A stretch of 64,000 nucleotides of DNA from Pokkaliibacter sp046614695 (GTDB lineage: Bacteria > Pseudomonadota > Gammaproteobacteria > Pseudomonadales > Balneatricaceae), in the NCBI RefSeq assembly GCF_046614695.1, contig NZ_JBKKHQ010000017.1, positions 1-64,000 on the forward strand, written 5' to 3'. The position numbers and the translations under genes are program-made. The notes under the pieces are model-generated. The model worked only from the letters and a program-made list of their open reading frames with translations. It was not told the DNA's origin and made no database searches. Below are positions 1 to 8,909 of the stretch, piece by piece (positions within the stretch are counted from its first letter, which is position 1; each line of letters starts with the position of its first letter).

Positions 1-3
1 CCA

Positions 4-17
4 GGGGCGCTTTTTTT
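4..17 (+). terminator. right half of a terminator cut by the window edge
   Basis: GGGGCGC followed by seven T residues looks like the 3' arm and T-run of a rho-independent terminator whose 5' arm lies outside the window. It would end a plus-strand gene to the left, or serve both that gene and the minus-strand regulator ending at 29. Only the half is visible. Confidence 0.4.
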
Positions 18-28
18 ATGCGGCGGGT

Positions 29-775
29 TTAGTCGCTAAGCATATTGCCGTCAGGGTATTTCTTTTTCGCCGGCTTCTTCTTTTTGCTCTTCTTGATGTT
101 TTTGCTGTCTTTAACGGGCTTGGCTGTTTTGCCTGACTTTTCGGTTTTGGTCGTTTTCTTCGGCGATTTTGGCAGGCGTGTCGACTGCAGCTGCGCGACT
201 TCAGCATTTTGCAGCTGGCTCATTACATCGCGAACATGCATTGCCAGAGCCTCCGGGTCAGGCTCAGCTTGTGATCCCAGAAGGGCGCTGAGCTGCCAGG
301 GGCCGGTGAAGCGCCCAGTGAGATGGCTGGCCAGATCCTGCTGAGCGGTATCCAGTGAAAAGCGGGCAAAGGCTTCATCACTGGGGGCGACCAAGACCTG
401 CAGCAGGCGCTCATGCAGGACCGGGCTGGTATCGCCAATAATGGCGCGAACCAGTGCGCTGGTCTGGGGTGAGAGCCAAAAGCGCAGCAGCATCAGGCAG
501 GCTTCTTCCTGTTCTCTAGGTTTGGCGGGCTGGGTGGTCAGAATGGGCTGAAGTACAGCGTCCGCGTAGGTTTCGATCAGCTCGCTAAAGAGACCATCCC
601 GATTACCAAACCAGGCATAGAGCGTTTCTTTGGAGGCGCCGACCGCCTTGGCGATGGCCAGCATGCTGATGGCCTGATTACCGGGAGCGAGCAACAGCTC
701 GTGCGCTGCCGAGAGGATTTCCTGACGACGCTCCTGACGGCGTTCCAGTTGGGTGGGTACAGCAGACTCAGCCAT
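29..775 (-). CDS. TetR-family regulator with a lysine-rich C-terminal tail
   Basis: The protein has 248 residues. The N-terminal ~70 residues carry a TetR helix-turn-helix (segment AKAVGASKETLYAWF), the DNA-binding module of this repressor family. The middle is the variable ligand/dimerisation domain. From about residue 204 to 240 the sequence is dominated by Lys, Pro, Thr and Ser, resembling histone-H1/AlgP-like tails, which TetR proteins normally lack. It lies downstream of and co-oriented with the polyamine aminotransferase but is separated from it by a terminator, so it is probably a separate unit. The target is unknown; the neighbouring putrescine genes are only one possibility. Confidence 0.85.
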   Translation of the reverse strand: MAESAVPTQLERRQERRQEILSAAHELLLAPGNQAISMLAIAKAVGASKETLYAWFGNRDGLFSELIETYADAVLQPILTTQPAKPREQEEACLMLLRFWLSPQTSALVRAIIGDTSPVLHERLLQVLVAPSDEAFARFSLDTAQQDLASHLTGRFTGPWQLSALLGSQAEPDPEALAMHVRDVMSQLQNAEVAQLQSTRLPKSPKKTTKTEKSGKTAKPVKDSKNIKKSKKKKPAKKKYPDGNMLSD

Positions 776-913
776 ATGGTTTCCTTGGAGATTGCAGTCC
801 GGGAAGTAGACCCATGAGTACGCTTAAGAGTAACAGCTCCGCGAGGGCTTTTGATGACAGTGGGATGACGGTTTCATGTCAGTGTGTGCGAGAGTGGGTG
901 TCCGTGCTGTCGG

Positions 914-942
914 TAATAAAAAAGCGCCCCGCGGGGCGCTTT
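914..942 (-). terminator. terminator of the aminotransferase operon
   Basis: A perfect stem (AAAGCGCCCC / GGGGCGCTTT) with almost no loop is followed on the minus strand by a T-run. It lies 25 bases downstream of the aminotransferase stop codon. Confidence 0.85.
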
Positions 943-966
943 GATGATCTTTGCGTGTGAATGGGT

Positions 967-2337
967 TTAGCCTTTCACTGAGGCTTGCGTCAGGTCCAGA
1001 CACTTCCAGGCTTTCTCGACCAGCTCGTCGATCTGCGCATGGGTCAGAATAAAGGGCGGGGCAATAATCATGGTATCGCCGACGGCACGCATGACGATGC
1101 CATTACTGAAGCAGTGGTCACGGCATTGGGTGCCAACCCCCTGAGCGGAGTCAAAACGCGTGTGGCTGGCTTTGTCTTTCACCAGCTCAATGGCGCCGAA
1201 GAAGCCAAGGCCGCGTACTTCACCGACCAGCGGGTGATCTTTCAGGCCAGCCAGCTTCTGTTGCAGGTAGGGGCCGACATCCTCAGCAATGCGCTCAACC
1301 AGTTTTTCCTCCTTGAGGATTTTGAGGTTGGCCATCGCCACCGAGCAGGCCACCGGATGACCTGAGTAGGTAAAGCCATGATAGAACTCACCGGCTTCGC
1401 CCATCAGCACTTCACTGACTTTATGGCTGACCATCACACCACCCAGCGGCACGTAGCCCGAGGTGATGCCTTTGGCCACGGGCATCAGGTCCGGCTTGAT
1501 GCCGTAGTACTCAGCGCCAAACCATTTGCCGGTACGGCCAAAGCCGCAGATAACCTCATCCGTGACCAGCAAAATGCCGTACTCATCACAGATTTTCTGG
1601 ATTTCAGGCCAGTAGGTGGAAGGCGGAATGATGACACCACCGGCACCCTGAATCGGCTCGCCAATAAAAGCGGCAACCTTATCCGGGCCGATGCGCTCAA
1701 TGGCCTCGCGCAGCTCATTGGCGCGGGCAAGACCAAATTCCTCCGGCGAAATATCTTGCCCTTCACCGTACCAGTAGGGCTGGTTGATGTGGGTGATGTC
1801 CGGCACGGTCGCGCCCATTTGCTTGTGCACGGCTTCAAAGCCGCCAAGGCTTGCGCCGCCCAGGGTGCTGCCGTGATAACCGTTTTTGCGGGAGATAATC
1901 ACCCGGCGATTGGGCTGATCTTTCAGCTGCCAGTAACGCCAGATCATACGGATCACGGTGTCATTGGCCTCAGAGCCTGAGCCGGTGAAGAACACCTGAT
2001 CAAACCCCGGAGCAAGTTCTGTCAGCTGCCGTGACAGCTCAATCGCCGGCGGGTGTGAGGTCTGGAAAAAGTTGTTGTAGTACGGCAGCTCCATCAGCTG
2101 CTGGTAGGCGGCATCGGCCAGTTCCTTGCGGCCATAACCGACGTTAACGCACCAGAGACCGGCCATGCCATCGAGAATCTTGTTACCGTCGACATCCCAG
2201 ATATAGGCACCTTCGGCGCGGGTGATAATGCGCGACCCTTTCTTCGCCAGATCTTTAAAATCGGTGAAAGGGTGCAGGTGATGCTGACTGTCCAGCTGCT
2301 GCCATTCGGCGCGGTTACGTTGTGGCACCTGTGACAT
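967..2337 (-). CDS. spuC: putrescine/polyamine:pyruvate-type aminotransferase (class III, SpuC-like)
   Basis: The product is a 456-residue class III pyridoxal-phosphate aminotransferase. Visible signatures are GSGSEAND at 119-126 (phosphate binding), the cofactor aspartate in LLVTDEV (D260) and the Schiff-base lysine in AKGITSG (K289). Length and the N-terminus fit SpuC, which transfers the amino group of putrescine to pyruvate, giving 4-aminobutyraldehyde and alanine. The gene starts 19 bases after the aldehyde dehydrogenase stop, so the two form an operon that could take a diamine to an amino acid. Substrate specificity is inferred from the neighbours; other omega-amine substrates remain possible. 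Confidence 0.88.
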   Translation of the reverse strand: MSQVPQRNRAEWQQLDSQHHLHPFTDFKDLAKKGSRIITRAEGAYIWDVDGNKILDGMAGLWCVNVGYGRKELADAAYQQLMELPYYNNFFQTSHPPAIELSRQLTELAPGFDQVFFTGSGSEANDTVIRMIWRYWQLKDQPNRRVIISRKNGYHGSTLGGASLGGFEAVHKQMGATVPDITHINQPYWYGEGQDISPEEFGLARANELREAIERIGPDKVAAFIGEPIQGAGGVIIPPSTYWPEIQKICDEYGILLVTDEVICGFGRTGKWFGAEYYGIKPDLMPVAKGITSGYVPLGGVMVSHKVSEVLMGEAGEFYHGFTYSGHPVACSVAMANLKILKEEKLVERIAEDVGPYLQQKLAGLKDHPLVGEVRGLGFFGAIELVKDKASHTRFDSAQGVGTQCRDHCFSNGIVMRAVGDTMIIAPPFILTHAQIDELVEKAWKCLDLTQASVKG

Positions 2338-2356
2338 GATGACCCTCCTTGCCTGA

Positions 2357-3856
2357 TCAGCTCAGTTTGATCCACGTAGTTTTCAGTTCGGTGTACTTAT
2401 CAAAGGCATGGAGGGATTTGTCCCTGCCGATGCCGGACTGACGGTAGCCGCCAAAAGGCACGGTGATATCGTCAGCGTCATAGCAATTCACATACACCAT
2501 GCCGGAGCGAATGCCACGGCTGATGCGGTAGGCGGTGTTGATGTTGGCGGTCCAGACCGCCGCGCCCAGTCCATAGCAGGTATCGTTCGCGACCCTGAGG
2601 GCTTCCTCGGCGTCTTTGACTTTCACCACGACCAGCACCGGCCCGAAAATTTCTTCCTGAGCGATGCGCATATCGTTGGTGACATCGGTAAAGACGGTCG
2701 GCTCGACGTAATAGCCGCCGGACTCTTCCCGTGCCTGACCACCGCCCACGGCGAGGGTGGCGCCTTCATCAAGACCGATGCTGATGTACTCCAGAACCCG
2801 CTCCATGTGTTGTTTTTCCACCATGGCACCAAGGCCGGTGTCAGGGTCAAGCGGGTCGCCCGGTTGCAGGCTGGCGGCGACCTCGGCAATCACGGCGATG
2901 ACTTCATCGTGAATGCTCTCCTGCACGATCAGGCGTGAGCCTGCGGTACACATTTCGCCCTGATTAAAGAAGATGCCCCAGGCCGCGGCTGTCGCGGCGG
3001 CTGTCACATCCTCACAGTCGGCGAGAATGATGTGCGGCGACTTACCGCCACATTCGAGACCGACTTTCTTAAGATTCGACTGACCGGCGTACTGCATAAA
3101 GAGCTTGCCGACCTCGGTAGAACCGGTGAAGGCGAGGGCATCGACATCCATATGCAGGCCAAGGTGTTTGCCTGCGGTGGGGCCAAAGCCCGGCACCACG
3201 TTAAACACGCCGGGAGGAATGCCCGCCTCAAGGGCCAGTTCTGCAAGACGGGTGGCGGTGAGGGGCGACTGTTCAGCCGGTTTCAGCACCACCGAGTTGC
3301 CCGCCGCAAGGGCCGGGCCAAGCTTCCACGCCGCCATGATCATCGGGAAATTCCAGGGCACCACAATGCCGACCACGCCCACAGGTTCGCGGGTAATGGT
3401 GGCGACGGCGTTATCCGCCGTGGGGGCTACTTCGTCATAAATCTTGTCGATGGCTTCGCCGTACCAGGCGATGCAGCGCGCCGTGGCAGGCACGTCGATG
3501 CTCAGGCTGTCGCGGATGGGTTTACCCATGTTGAGGGTTTCGGTCAGCGCCAGTTCATTACCGTGCTGGCGAATCAGTTCGGCCCAGCGCAGCATCACCG
3601 CTTTGCGCTCCGCGGGGGATTTTCCTGCCCAGCGACGGTCTTCAAAAGCGTCACGGGCAGCGCTGACGGCAATGTCGATATCCGCCTCGGCGCACTCGGT
3701 CATCTCCGCGAGCACCTTGCCGGTGGCGGGGTTCACCAGCGGGAAGGTTTTGCCGCTTTTGGCGCTATAGGGCTTGCCGTTGATGAGGCCGTGGGTCTGA
3801 AAGTGCAGGCTGGATGCCAGTGCCTGCCATTGTTGATAGTTGAGTGCCTGGGACAT
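2357..3856 (-). CDS. puuC: aldehyde dehydrogenase, gamma-glutamyl-gamma-aminobutyraldehyde type (PuuC/PauC-like)
   Basis: The product is a 499-residue NAD(P)+-dependent aldehyde dehydrogenase. The core is complete: VVPWNFP near 165, FTGSTEVG at 243-250, catalytic glutamate E268 in LECGGKSP and nucleophile C303 in GEMCTAGSR. PuuC-type enzymes oxidise the aldehyde made from putrescine or gamma-glutamylputrescine to the corresponding aminobutyrate. It is the first gene of a minus-strand operon with the aminotransferase and is divergent from the puuD/puuA pair. No PuuB-type flavin oxidase is in the window, so the aldehyde would come from the aminotransferase or from an oxidase encoded elsewhere. 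Confidence 0.9.
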   Translation of the reverse strand: MSQALNYQQWQALASSLHFQTHGLINGKPYSAKSGKTFPLVNPATGKVLAEMTECAEADIDIAVSAARDAFEDRRWAGKSPAERKAVMLRWAELIRQHGNELALTETLNMGKPIRDSLSIDVPATARCIAWYGEAIDKIYDEVAPTADNAVATITREPVGVVGIVVPWNFPMIMAAWKLGPALAAGNSVVLKPAEQSPLTATRLAELALEAGIPPGVFNVVPGFGPTAGKHLGLHMDVDALAFTGSTEVGKLFMQYAGQSNLKKVGLECGGKSPHIILADCEDVTAAATAAAWGIFFNQGEMCTAGSRLIVQESIHDEVIAVIAEVAASLQPGDPLDPDTGLGAMVEKQHMERVLEYISIGLDEGATLAVGGGQAREESGGYYVEPTVFTDVTNDMRIAQEEIFGPVLVVVKVKDAEEALRVANDTCYGLGAAVWTANINTAYRISRGIRSGMVYVNCYDADDITVPFGGYRQSGIGRDKSLHAFDKYTELKTTWIKLS

Positions 3857-3955
3857 GGTTCGCTCCGGGAAATGGTTGAATCACCCCGTTCGGGGTACGC
3901 GACCTCGCCGGAGGATTTCGTTGAAGCTCTGCTCAGCAGCCTAGCATGGCAAAAA

Positions 3956-3965
3956 TGTGATCACA
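3956..3965. promoter_or_regulatory. candidate operator palindrome TGTGATCACA, puuC side
   Basis: This is a perfect 10-base palindrome about 100 bases upstream of the puuC start. It shares the core GTGATCAC with a second copy near puuD. The cognate regulator is unknown. Confidence 0.4.
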
Positions 3966-4215
3966 ATTACCCGAAGACGACATCCTGTGGATGTCTCCTG
4001 TACGGAGTGCTGCCGCCTGTCGAGCTGGCACTGTGGCCCATTCTCGGGTGGGTAATGCGGTTCACCTGCGGCAGTCAGAGCCTGTAGCTGTGCAGAATAT
4101 TTGGAATCACAGTAACGCCTGGCTCTATTCATAGCTGCCGGGGTAGGCCGAGCACAAGGTCTCCTGGGGCTGAGTCAGGGTAGCCGTTCGGGCTATTGAC
4201 AAGGCTTTGGAAAAC

Positions 4216-4223
4216 GTGATCAC
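4216..4223. promoter_or_regulatory. candidate operator palindrome GTGATCAC, puuD side
   Basis: This is the second copy of the octamer, flanked by A-rich and T/A-rich sequence. It lies about 33 bases before the puuD start, where a repressor would block transcription. Confidence 0.4.
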
Positions 4224-4255
4224 TATATTCACGCCCCTGACCCACGAGGTGACTT

Positions 4256-5119
4256 ATGGCCGAGGCAAGGCCCCTCATTGGATTACAGTCGGATGTCTTT
4301 CTCCGCGGCTCTGCACCTTTTCACGGGGTCGGTGAGAAATATATTCAGGCCCTGACGCACGGGGCTGATGCTTATCCCTGGTTACTCCCCGCATTGCTGG
4401 TGCCAGGACAGGAACTGACGCCTGTTTCTGATGACTACCTCGATGGGCTGCTGGCCCGGATGGATGGCCTTTTTCTTCCGGGCAGCCACTCCAACCTTGA
4501 GGGCTGGCGCTACGGCCTGCCGCCAGATCCCGATGACTCATCCCAACGTGACCCCCAACGAGATGCCTCCAGTCTGCTGCTGATCCGTCGTGCGCTGTCG
4601 ATGGGCATGCCGATTCTGGCGGTGTGCCGCGGCATGCAGGAGGTCAATGTCGCTCTGGGCGGCACCCTGCATCCTTTCCTGCATCAGGTCGAGGGTTTGC
4701 AGGAGCATCGTGAAGACAAGGATGCGCCCCGCGAAGAACAATATCGTTACGCCCACCGCCTGACCTTGCTGCAAGGTGGTGCACTTTCCTCCATGACTCA
4801 AACCTGCCACTGGCAAGTCAACTCCCTGCATGGGCAGGGGATTGATCGGCTGGCACCTGACTTGCAGGCTGAAGCCTGGGCGGAAGACGGTTTGGTGGAA
4901 GCTTTTTCTTTCCCTGACGACTCGCGCTGGCTGATTGGTGTGCAATGGCATCCGGAATGGCGTTACGCCGAGGATGCGCTTTCGACTCAGTTATTTGCCC
5001 GCTTCGGTGAGGCCGCGCGTCGTTATCGTCAACAACGTCTTAATACGTCCTCTCCTCAGGCCCTTTGCGCTGCGAAGGGGGAGACGACGGATCCATCAGG
5101 AGACCACTATGTCCGATGA
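4256..5119 (+). CDS. puuD: gamma-glutamyl-gamma-aminobutyrate hydrolase (PuuD/SpuA-like class I amidotransferase)
   Basis: The 287-residue protein has the class I glutamine-amidotransferase/peptidase C26 fold. The nucleophile is C124 in ILAVCRGMQEVN, and the catalytic H232/E234 pair lies in GVQWHPEW. PuuD releases GABA and glutamate from gamma-glutamyl-GABA. The reading frame overlaps the following puuA start by 11 bases, implying translational coupling. The start ATG is preceded by a GAGGTG ribosome-binding site. About 20 residues at the C-terminus lie beyond the usual domain. Confidence 0.9.
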   Translation: MAEARPLIGLQSDVFLRGSAPFHGVGEKYIQALTHGADAYPWLLPALLVPGQELTPVSDDYLDGLLARMDGLFLPGSHSNLEGWRYGLPPDPDDSSQRDPQRDASSLLLIRRALSMGMPILAVCRGMQEVNVALGGTLHPFLHQVEGLQEHREDKDAPREEQYRYAHRLTLLQGGALSSMTQTCHWQVNSLHGQGIDRLAPDLQAEAWAEDGLVEAFSFPDDSRWLIGVQWHPEWRYAEDALSTQLFARFGEAARRYRQQRLNTSSPQALCAAKGETTDPSGDHYVR

Positions 5120-6494
5120 AAACAAGGGTGTGAGCCCTAATCTGGAAGATGCTCATGCCTTTTTGGCCCAGCATCCGGATATTGAAGTCTTCGAGCTGCT
5201 GATTCCCGACACCAATGGTGTTGTGCGTGGTAAATGGGTGCCCCGTAGTGCGGTCGCCAAAGTGCTTTCCAGCGGTATTCGTCTGCCCAGCTCCCTGTTT
5301 GCGCTGGATATCTGGGGTAATGATGTCTCTGACAGCGGGCTGGTGTTTGAGACCGGTGACCGCGATGCACTCTGCCTGCCGGTAGGCCGTTCGCTGAAAG
5401 AGGTGCCCTGGCTCAAGCGCCGTACGGCGCAGATTGTGATGTCCATGTACGAAAACGATGGCTCACCGTTCTTTGGCGATCCGCGCCATCGTCTGCAGCA
5501 TATCTGTGATCTGTTTGGCAAACTCGGCCTGCGCCCGGTGGTGGCGATTGAACTTGAGTTTTATCTGCTGGACCGTGAGCCCGCACCGGATGGCCGTCCG
5601 CAGCCGCCAATGTCACCCACGACAGGGCGCCGACAGTTTACGAACCAGGTCTATGGTATTGAAGAACTTCATGAATTTGAGGACTTCTTCGACGGTATCT
5701 CCCGTGCCGCTTCCCTGCAGGGACTGCCGGTGGATACCACGGTCGCCGAGCAGGCGCCGAACCAGTATGAGATCAACCTGCATCACGTTTCTGATGCTGT
5801 GCAGGCAGCAGAGCACGCGATTCTGCTCAAGCGTGTCATCAAAGGGGTTGCCCAGGCTGACCTGATGAACGCGACCTTTATGGCCAAGCCTTATGGCGAC
5901 ATGGCAGGTAACGGCATGCACATTCACTTCAGTCTGATCGATAAAGACGGCAAGAACGTCTTTGATGACGGCTCGCCGACGGGCAGTGAGATGCTGCGCC
6001 ACGCTATTGGCGGTATGACCGATACCATGGCCGATGTGATGGCCTTTCTGGCACCGAACATTAACTCCTATCGCCGTTTTCAGGCAGGTAGCCATGCGCC
6101 GGTTCATCCATGCTGGGGCTATGACAATCGCAGTACGGCACTGCGTATTCCTTCCGGTGAGCGTTCGGCCATTCGTATTGAACATCGCGTCGGCGGTGCC
6201 GATGCCAACCCCTTCCTGTCCATGGCGGCGGTGCTGGCAGGCGCCTATCACGGTATTGCCAACAAAATTGAGCCACCTGCGCCCACGGTCGGTAATGCCT
6301 ATGCCCAGTATGAGGCCTCGCTGCCGGATAATCTGGCGGAAGCCCTGTTGGCATTTGAAGAGTCCGAGTTCATCAAAACCTATTTCGGTGAAGCTTACAT
6401 GCGCCTTTACTCCAGCTGTAAGTGGCAGGAGTTGGCGACCTTTGGTAGCCAGGTGACGCAGCTGGAATACGACTCTTATTTGCGTACTGTGTAA
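5109..6494 (+). CDS. puuA: gamma-glutamylputrescine synthetase (glutamine synthetase family)
   Basis: I place the start at ATG 5109 because AGGAG lies 6 bases upstream and the 58 residues of the longer frame do not belong to the family. The 461-residue product is a glutamine-synthetase-fold ligase with the beta-grasp N-terminus (PDTNGVVRGKWVP), an AGNGMHIHFSL nucleotide-binding stretch and a C-terminal RIEHRVGGADANP substrate-site segment. Such enzymes use ATP to join glutamate to putrescine, the first step of the gamma-glutamylation pathway. The 11-base overlap with puuD supports co-translation. It could act on another amine, as several PuuA/PauA paralogues do. Confidence 0.88.
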   Translation: MSDENKGVSPNLEDAHAFLAQHPDIEVFELLIPDTNGVVRGKWVPRSAVAKVLSSGIRLPSSLFALDIWGNDVSDSGLVFETGDRDALCLPVGRSLKEVPWLKRRTAQIVMSMYENDGSPFFGDPRHRLQHICDLFGKLGLRPVVAIELEFYLLDREPAPDGRPQPPMSPTTGRRQFTNQVYGIEELHEFEDFFDGISRAASLQGLPVDTTVAEQAPNQYEINLHHVSDAVQAAEHAILLKRVIKGVAQADLMNATFMAKPYGDMAGNGMHIHFSLIDKDGKNVFDDGSPTGSEMLRHAIGGMTDTMADVMAFLAPNINSYRRFQAGSHAPVHPCWGYDNRSTALRIPSGERSAIRIEHRVGGADANPFLSMAAVLAGAYHGIANKIEPPAPTVGNAYAQYEASLPDNLAEALLAFEESEFIKTYFGEAYMRLYSSCKWQELATFGSQVTQLEYDSYLRTV

Positions 6495-6503
6495 TACCCC
6501 GGT

Positions 6504-6559
6504 GCGGCGTGGGAATGGGCGCTTTGACATGTCCTGGGCCCAGTAACCACGCCGCTTTT
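6504..6559 (+). terminator. probable terminator after puuA
   Basis: The arms GCGGCGTGG (6504-6512) and CCACGCCGC (6547-6555) pair perfectly and are followed by TTTT. The 34-base loop contains its own small CTGGGCCCAG palindrome. The loop is long for a standard terminator, so this is tentative. Confidence 0.5.
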
Positions 6560-6864
6560 AGCCTTGTTGTATTTTCTTTGTCAGTGGGCAAAAAAATGCG
6601 TTGTCCCCGTTGCCAAGGACGTGGGGCATTGTCATGATGTGCGACTCTTTTGCGGGCCGGTTTTTGCCCCGTAAAAGGTGCTAAAAATGCTCTGCGCCGA
6701 GTCTCTCGAGCGGGATGTCATTGCACAAGTCCATCGACAACCCAGTAAACCACAACATCACAAACGCCAATGCCGCATCAGGGCCTTACCCCTGAATCGC
6801 GAGGGAAATGCAGGAAAGTCGCAAGCAGGCTGTCCACAGGAATGCACAGGAGGAAACCCGGGAA
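6560..6864 (+). promoter_or_regulatory. leader region of the polyamine transporter genes
   Basis: These ~300 bases lie between the puuA terminator and potG. I see no binding-protein gene, no recognisable small gene and no strong operator. A promoter for potGHI is expected here. Confidence 0.35.
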
Positions 6865-8001
6865 ATGAATCTTGAGTCCAGGCCCGCAACCCAGAGCGAA
6901 TCGGGTGGCACTGAATCCAGTATCCTGCGCATTGAGCAGGTCACCAAAAAATTCGGCCAGATGACAGCGGTGCATCAGGTCAGCCTGGATATCCGCAAAG
7001 GCGAGATTTTTGCCCTGTTGGGCGGTTCCGGTTGTGGCAAGACCACCCTGCTGCGCATGCTGGCGGGCTTTGAAGTGCCCAGCGCAGGCCGCATATGGCT
7101 GGACGGACAGGACATCAGCTCCCTGCCGCCGTATGAACGCCCCATCAATATGATGTTCCAGTCCTATGCACTGTTTCCCCACATGACGGTGGAGCAGAAC
7201 ATTGCCTTCGGCCTCAAGCAGGACAAACTTTCCCGTAACCAGATTGGTGACCGTGTCGGTCATATGCTGCAACTGGTACACATGAGCCAGTACGCCAAGC
7301 GCAAGCCGCATCAGCTCTCTGGCGGTCAGCGCCAGCGTGTTGCCCTGGCACGAAGTCTGGCGAAACACCCCAAACTGCTACTGCTCGATGAGCCCATGGG
7401 CGCGCTGGATAAAAAGCTGCGTACCCGTATGCAGCTGGAAGTGGTCGACATCATCGAGAAAGTCGGCGTGACCTGTGTCATGGTGACCCACGATCAGGAA
7501 GAGGCCATGACCATGGCAGGCCGGATCGGCATCATGGATAACGGTGAAATCTGCCAGGTCGGCACGCCTTCCGAAGTCTACGAATACCCCAATAGCCGTC
7601 TGACGGCGGAGTTCATTGGTTCTGTGAATATTTTCGAAGGGGTGGCGGGCGAGCCTCACGAGGAATACCTGGAAATTGGCTGTGCGGATCTGCCTGCGCC
7701 GATTCTGATGGCGCCTAATGCTTCTGTCAGCCCCGGTATGCCGGTGGCCGTCGCTGTCCGGCCTGAGAAGATTTATCTCTCCTGGGAAAAACCTGAGCAG
7801 AGCAGCAACTGGGTGCACGGCAAGGTGGAAGATATCGCTTATTTGGGCGGTATCTCGACCTATCACGTGCGCACCGACAGTGAAAAGAAAGTGCTGTGTA
7901 CCGTCGCCAATATTGAGCGTTCCACGCAGGATCGCCCAACCTGGAATGATGAGATCTACCTCAGCTGGGATCCTCAGGGTGCGGTGGTGCTGACCTCATG
8001 A
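6865..8001 (+). CDS. potG: polyamine ABC transporter ATP-binding protein (PotG/SpuF-like)
   Basis: The start at ATG 6865 is chosen because AGGAGG lies 11 bases upstream; a longer frame from 6808 has no such site. The 378-residue ATPase shows Walker A GGSGCGKT at 53-60, the LSGGQRQRVALAR signature, Walker B LLLLDEP and the H-loop in MVTHDQEEAMT, followed by a TOBE-like C-terminal domain. It powers uptake of putrescine or related polyamines through the two permeases encoded next, with an ATGA overlap to potH. The periplasmic binding protein that normally precedes it is missing here. Confidence 0.9.
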   Translation: MNLESRPATQSESGGTESSILRIEQVTKKFGQMTAVHQVSLDIRKGEIFALLGGSGCGKTTLLRMLAGFEVPSAGRIWLDGQDISSLPPYERPINMMFQSYALFPHMTVEQNIAFGLKQDKLSRNQIGDRVGHMLQLVHMSQYAKRKPHQLSGGQRQRVALARSLAKHPKLLLLDEPMGALDKKLRTRMQLEVVDIIEKVGVTCVMVTHDQEEAMTMAGRIGIMDNGEICQVGTPSEVYEYPNSRLTAEFIGSVNIFEGVAGEPHEEYLEIGCADLPAPILMAPNASVSPGMPVAVAVRPEKIYLSWEKPEQSSNWVHGKVEDIAYLGGISTYHVRTDSEKKVLCTVANIERSTQDRPTWNDEIYLSWDPQGAVVLTS

Positions 8002-8909
8002 AGAAATTTAACCCGATAGCGCAGCTGGCACGCGGCCGCAACTGGGTGATTTCGCTTCCCTATGTGTGGCTGCTGCTGTTTTTCTTTATCCCGTTTCTGA
8101 TCGTGCTGAAACTCAGCCTGTCGGAAGCGGCGGTTGCGATTCCGCCTTTCAATGACATCCTTGAATACAGCGATGAAGTCCTGAGCGTTCATCTCAACTT
8201 CGGCAATTTTCTCTTTCTGCTGAGTGATGATCTCTACTTTCTTGCGTATCTGTTCAGTCTGAAAACGGCTTTCTTTGCGACGATCCTCTGTCTGCTGGTG
8301 GGCTATCCCATGGCCTACTTTATGACCAAGGCCAGCCCCTCGACACGCAACGTGCTGCTGATGCTGGTGATTCTGCCGTCATGGACCTCGTTCCTGATCC
8401 GTATTTATGCCTGGATCGGCATTCTGAAAGATAACGGGGTGCTGAATAACTTCCTGATGTGGCTGGGCGTGATCAACGAGCCGCTGACGATTCTGAATAC
8501 CAATGTGGCGGTCTATATCGGTATCGTTTATGCCTACCTGCCATTCATGATTCTGCCGCTCTATGCCAACCTGCTGAAGCTGGATCACTCCCTGTTGGAA
8601 GCCGCATCCGATCTGGGGTGTCGGCCCTGGAAAAGCTTCTTCAAGGTGACGCTGCCGTTGTCGCGTAGCGGCATTATCGCTGGCTCCATGCTGGTGTTTA
8701 TTCCGGCGGTGGGGGAATTTGTGATTCCATCGCTGCTGGGCGGCGCCAATACTTTGATGATAGGTAAAGTGCTCTGGCAGGAATTCTTCAATAACCGCGA
8801 CTGGCCGCTGGCCTCGGCGGTAGCCGTCATCATGCTGGCGCTGCTGCTGATTCCGATTGCGCTCTTTAACCGCCATCAGGCGAAGGAGGCGCAAAGTGAA
8901 AAAGAATAA
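7998..8909 (+). CDS. potH: polyamine ABC transporter permease (PotH/SpuG-like)
   Basis: The 303-residue inner-membrane protein has about six transmembrane segments and the cytoplasmic EAA loop (EAASDLGCRPWKSFFKVTLP) that docks onto the ATPase. Its start overlaps the potG stop in ATGA, and its end overlaps the potI start by 14 bases. The N-terminal helix plus a roughly 60-residue periplasmic insertion is typical of PotB/PotH permeases. Confidence 0.9.
   Translation: MKKFNPIAQLARGRNWVISLPYVWLLLFFFIPFLIVLKLSLSEAAVAIPPFNDILEYSDEVLSVHLNFGNFLFLLSDDLYFLAYLFSLKTAFFATILCLLVGYPMAYFMTKASPSTRNVLLMLVILPSWTSFLIRIYAWIGILKDNGVLNNFLMWLGVINEPLTILNTNVAVYIGIVYAYLPFMILPLYANLLKLDHSLLEAASDLGCRPWKSFFKVTLPLSRSGIIAGSMLVFIPAVGEFVIPSLLGGANTLMIGKVLWQEFFNNRDWPLASAVAVIMLALLLIPIALFNRHQAKEAQSEKE

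Larger units (their letters stand above)
3857..4255. promoter_or_regulatory. divergent control region of the putrescine genes
   Basis: These 399 bases separate puuC (minus) from puuD (plus) and must hold both promoters. I see no convincing gene. The core octamer GTGATCAC occurs twice, at 3957-3964 within the palindrome TGTGATCACA and at 4216-4223, about 100 bases before puuC and 40 before puuD. One copy near each divergent start suggests a shared operator for an unidentified regulator. This is a visual inference. Confidence 0.5.

Noticed and set aside
5613..6530. 305-codon minus-strand open frame
   Set aside because: Antisense shadow of puuA; no ribosome-binding site or family likeness.
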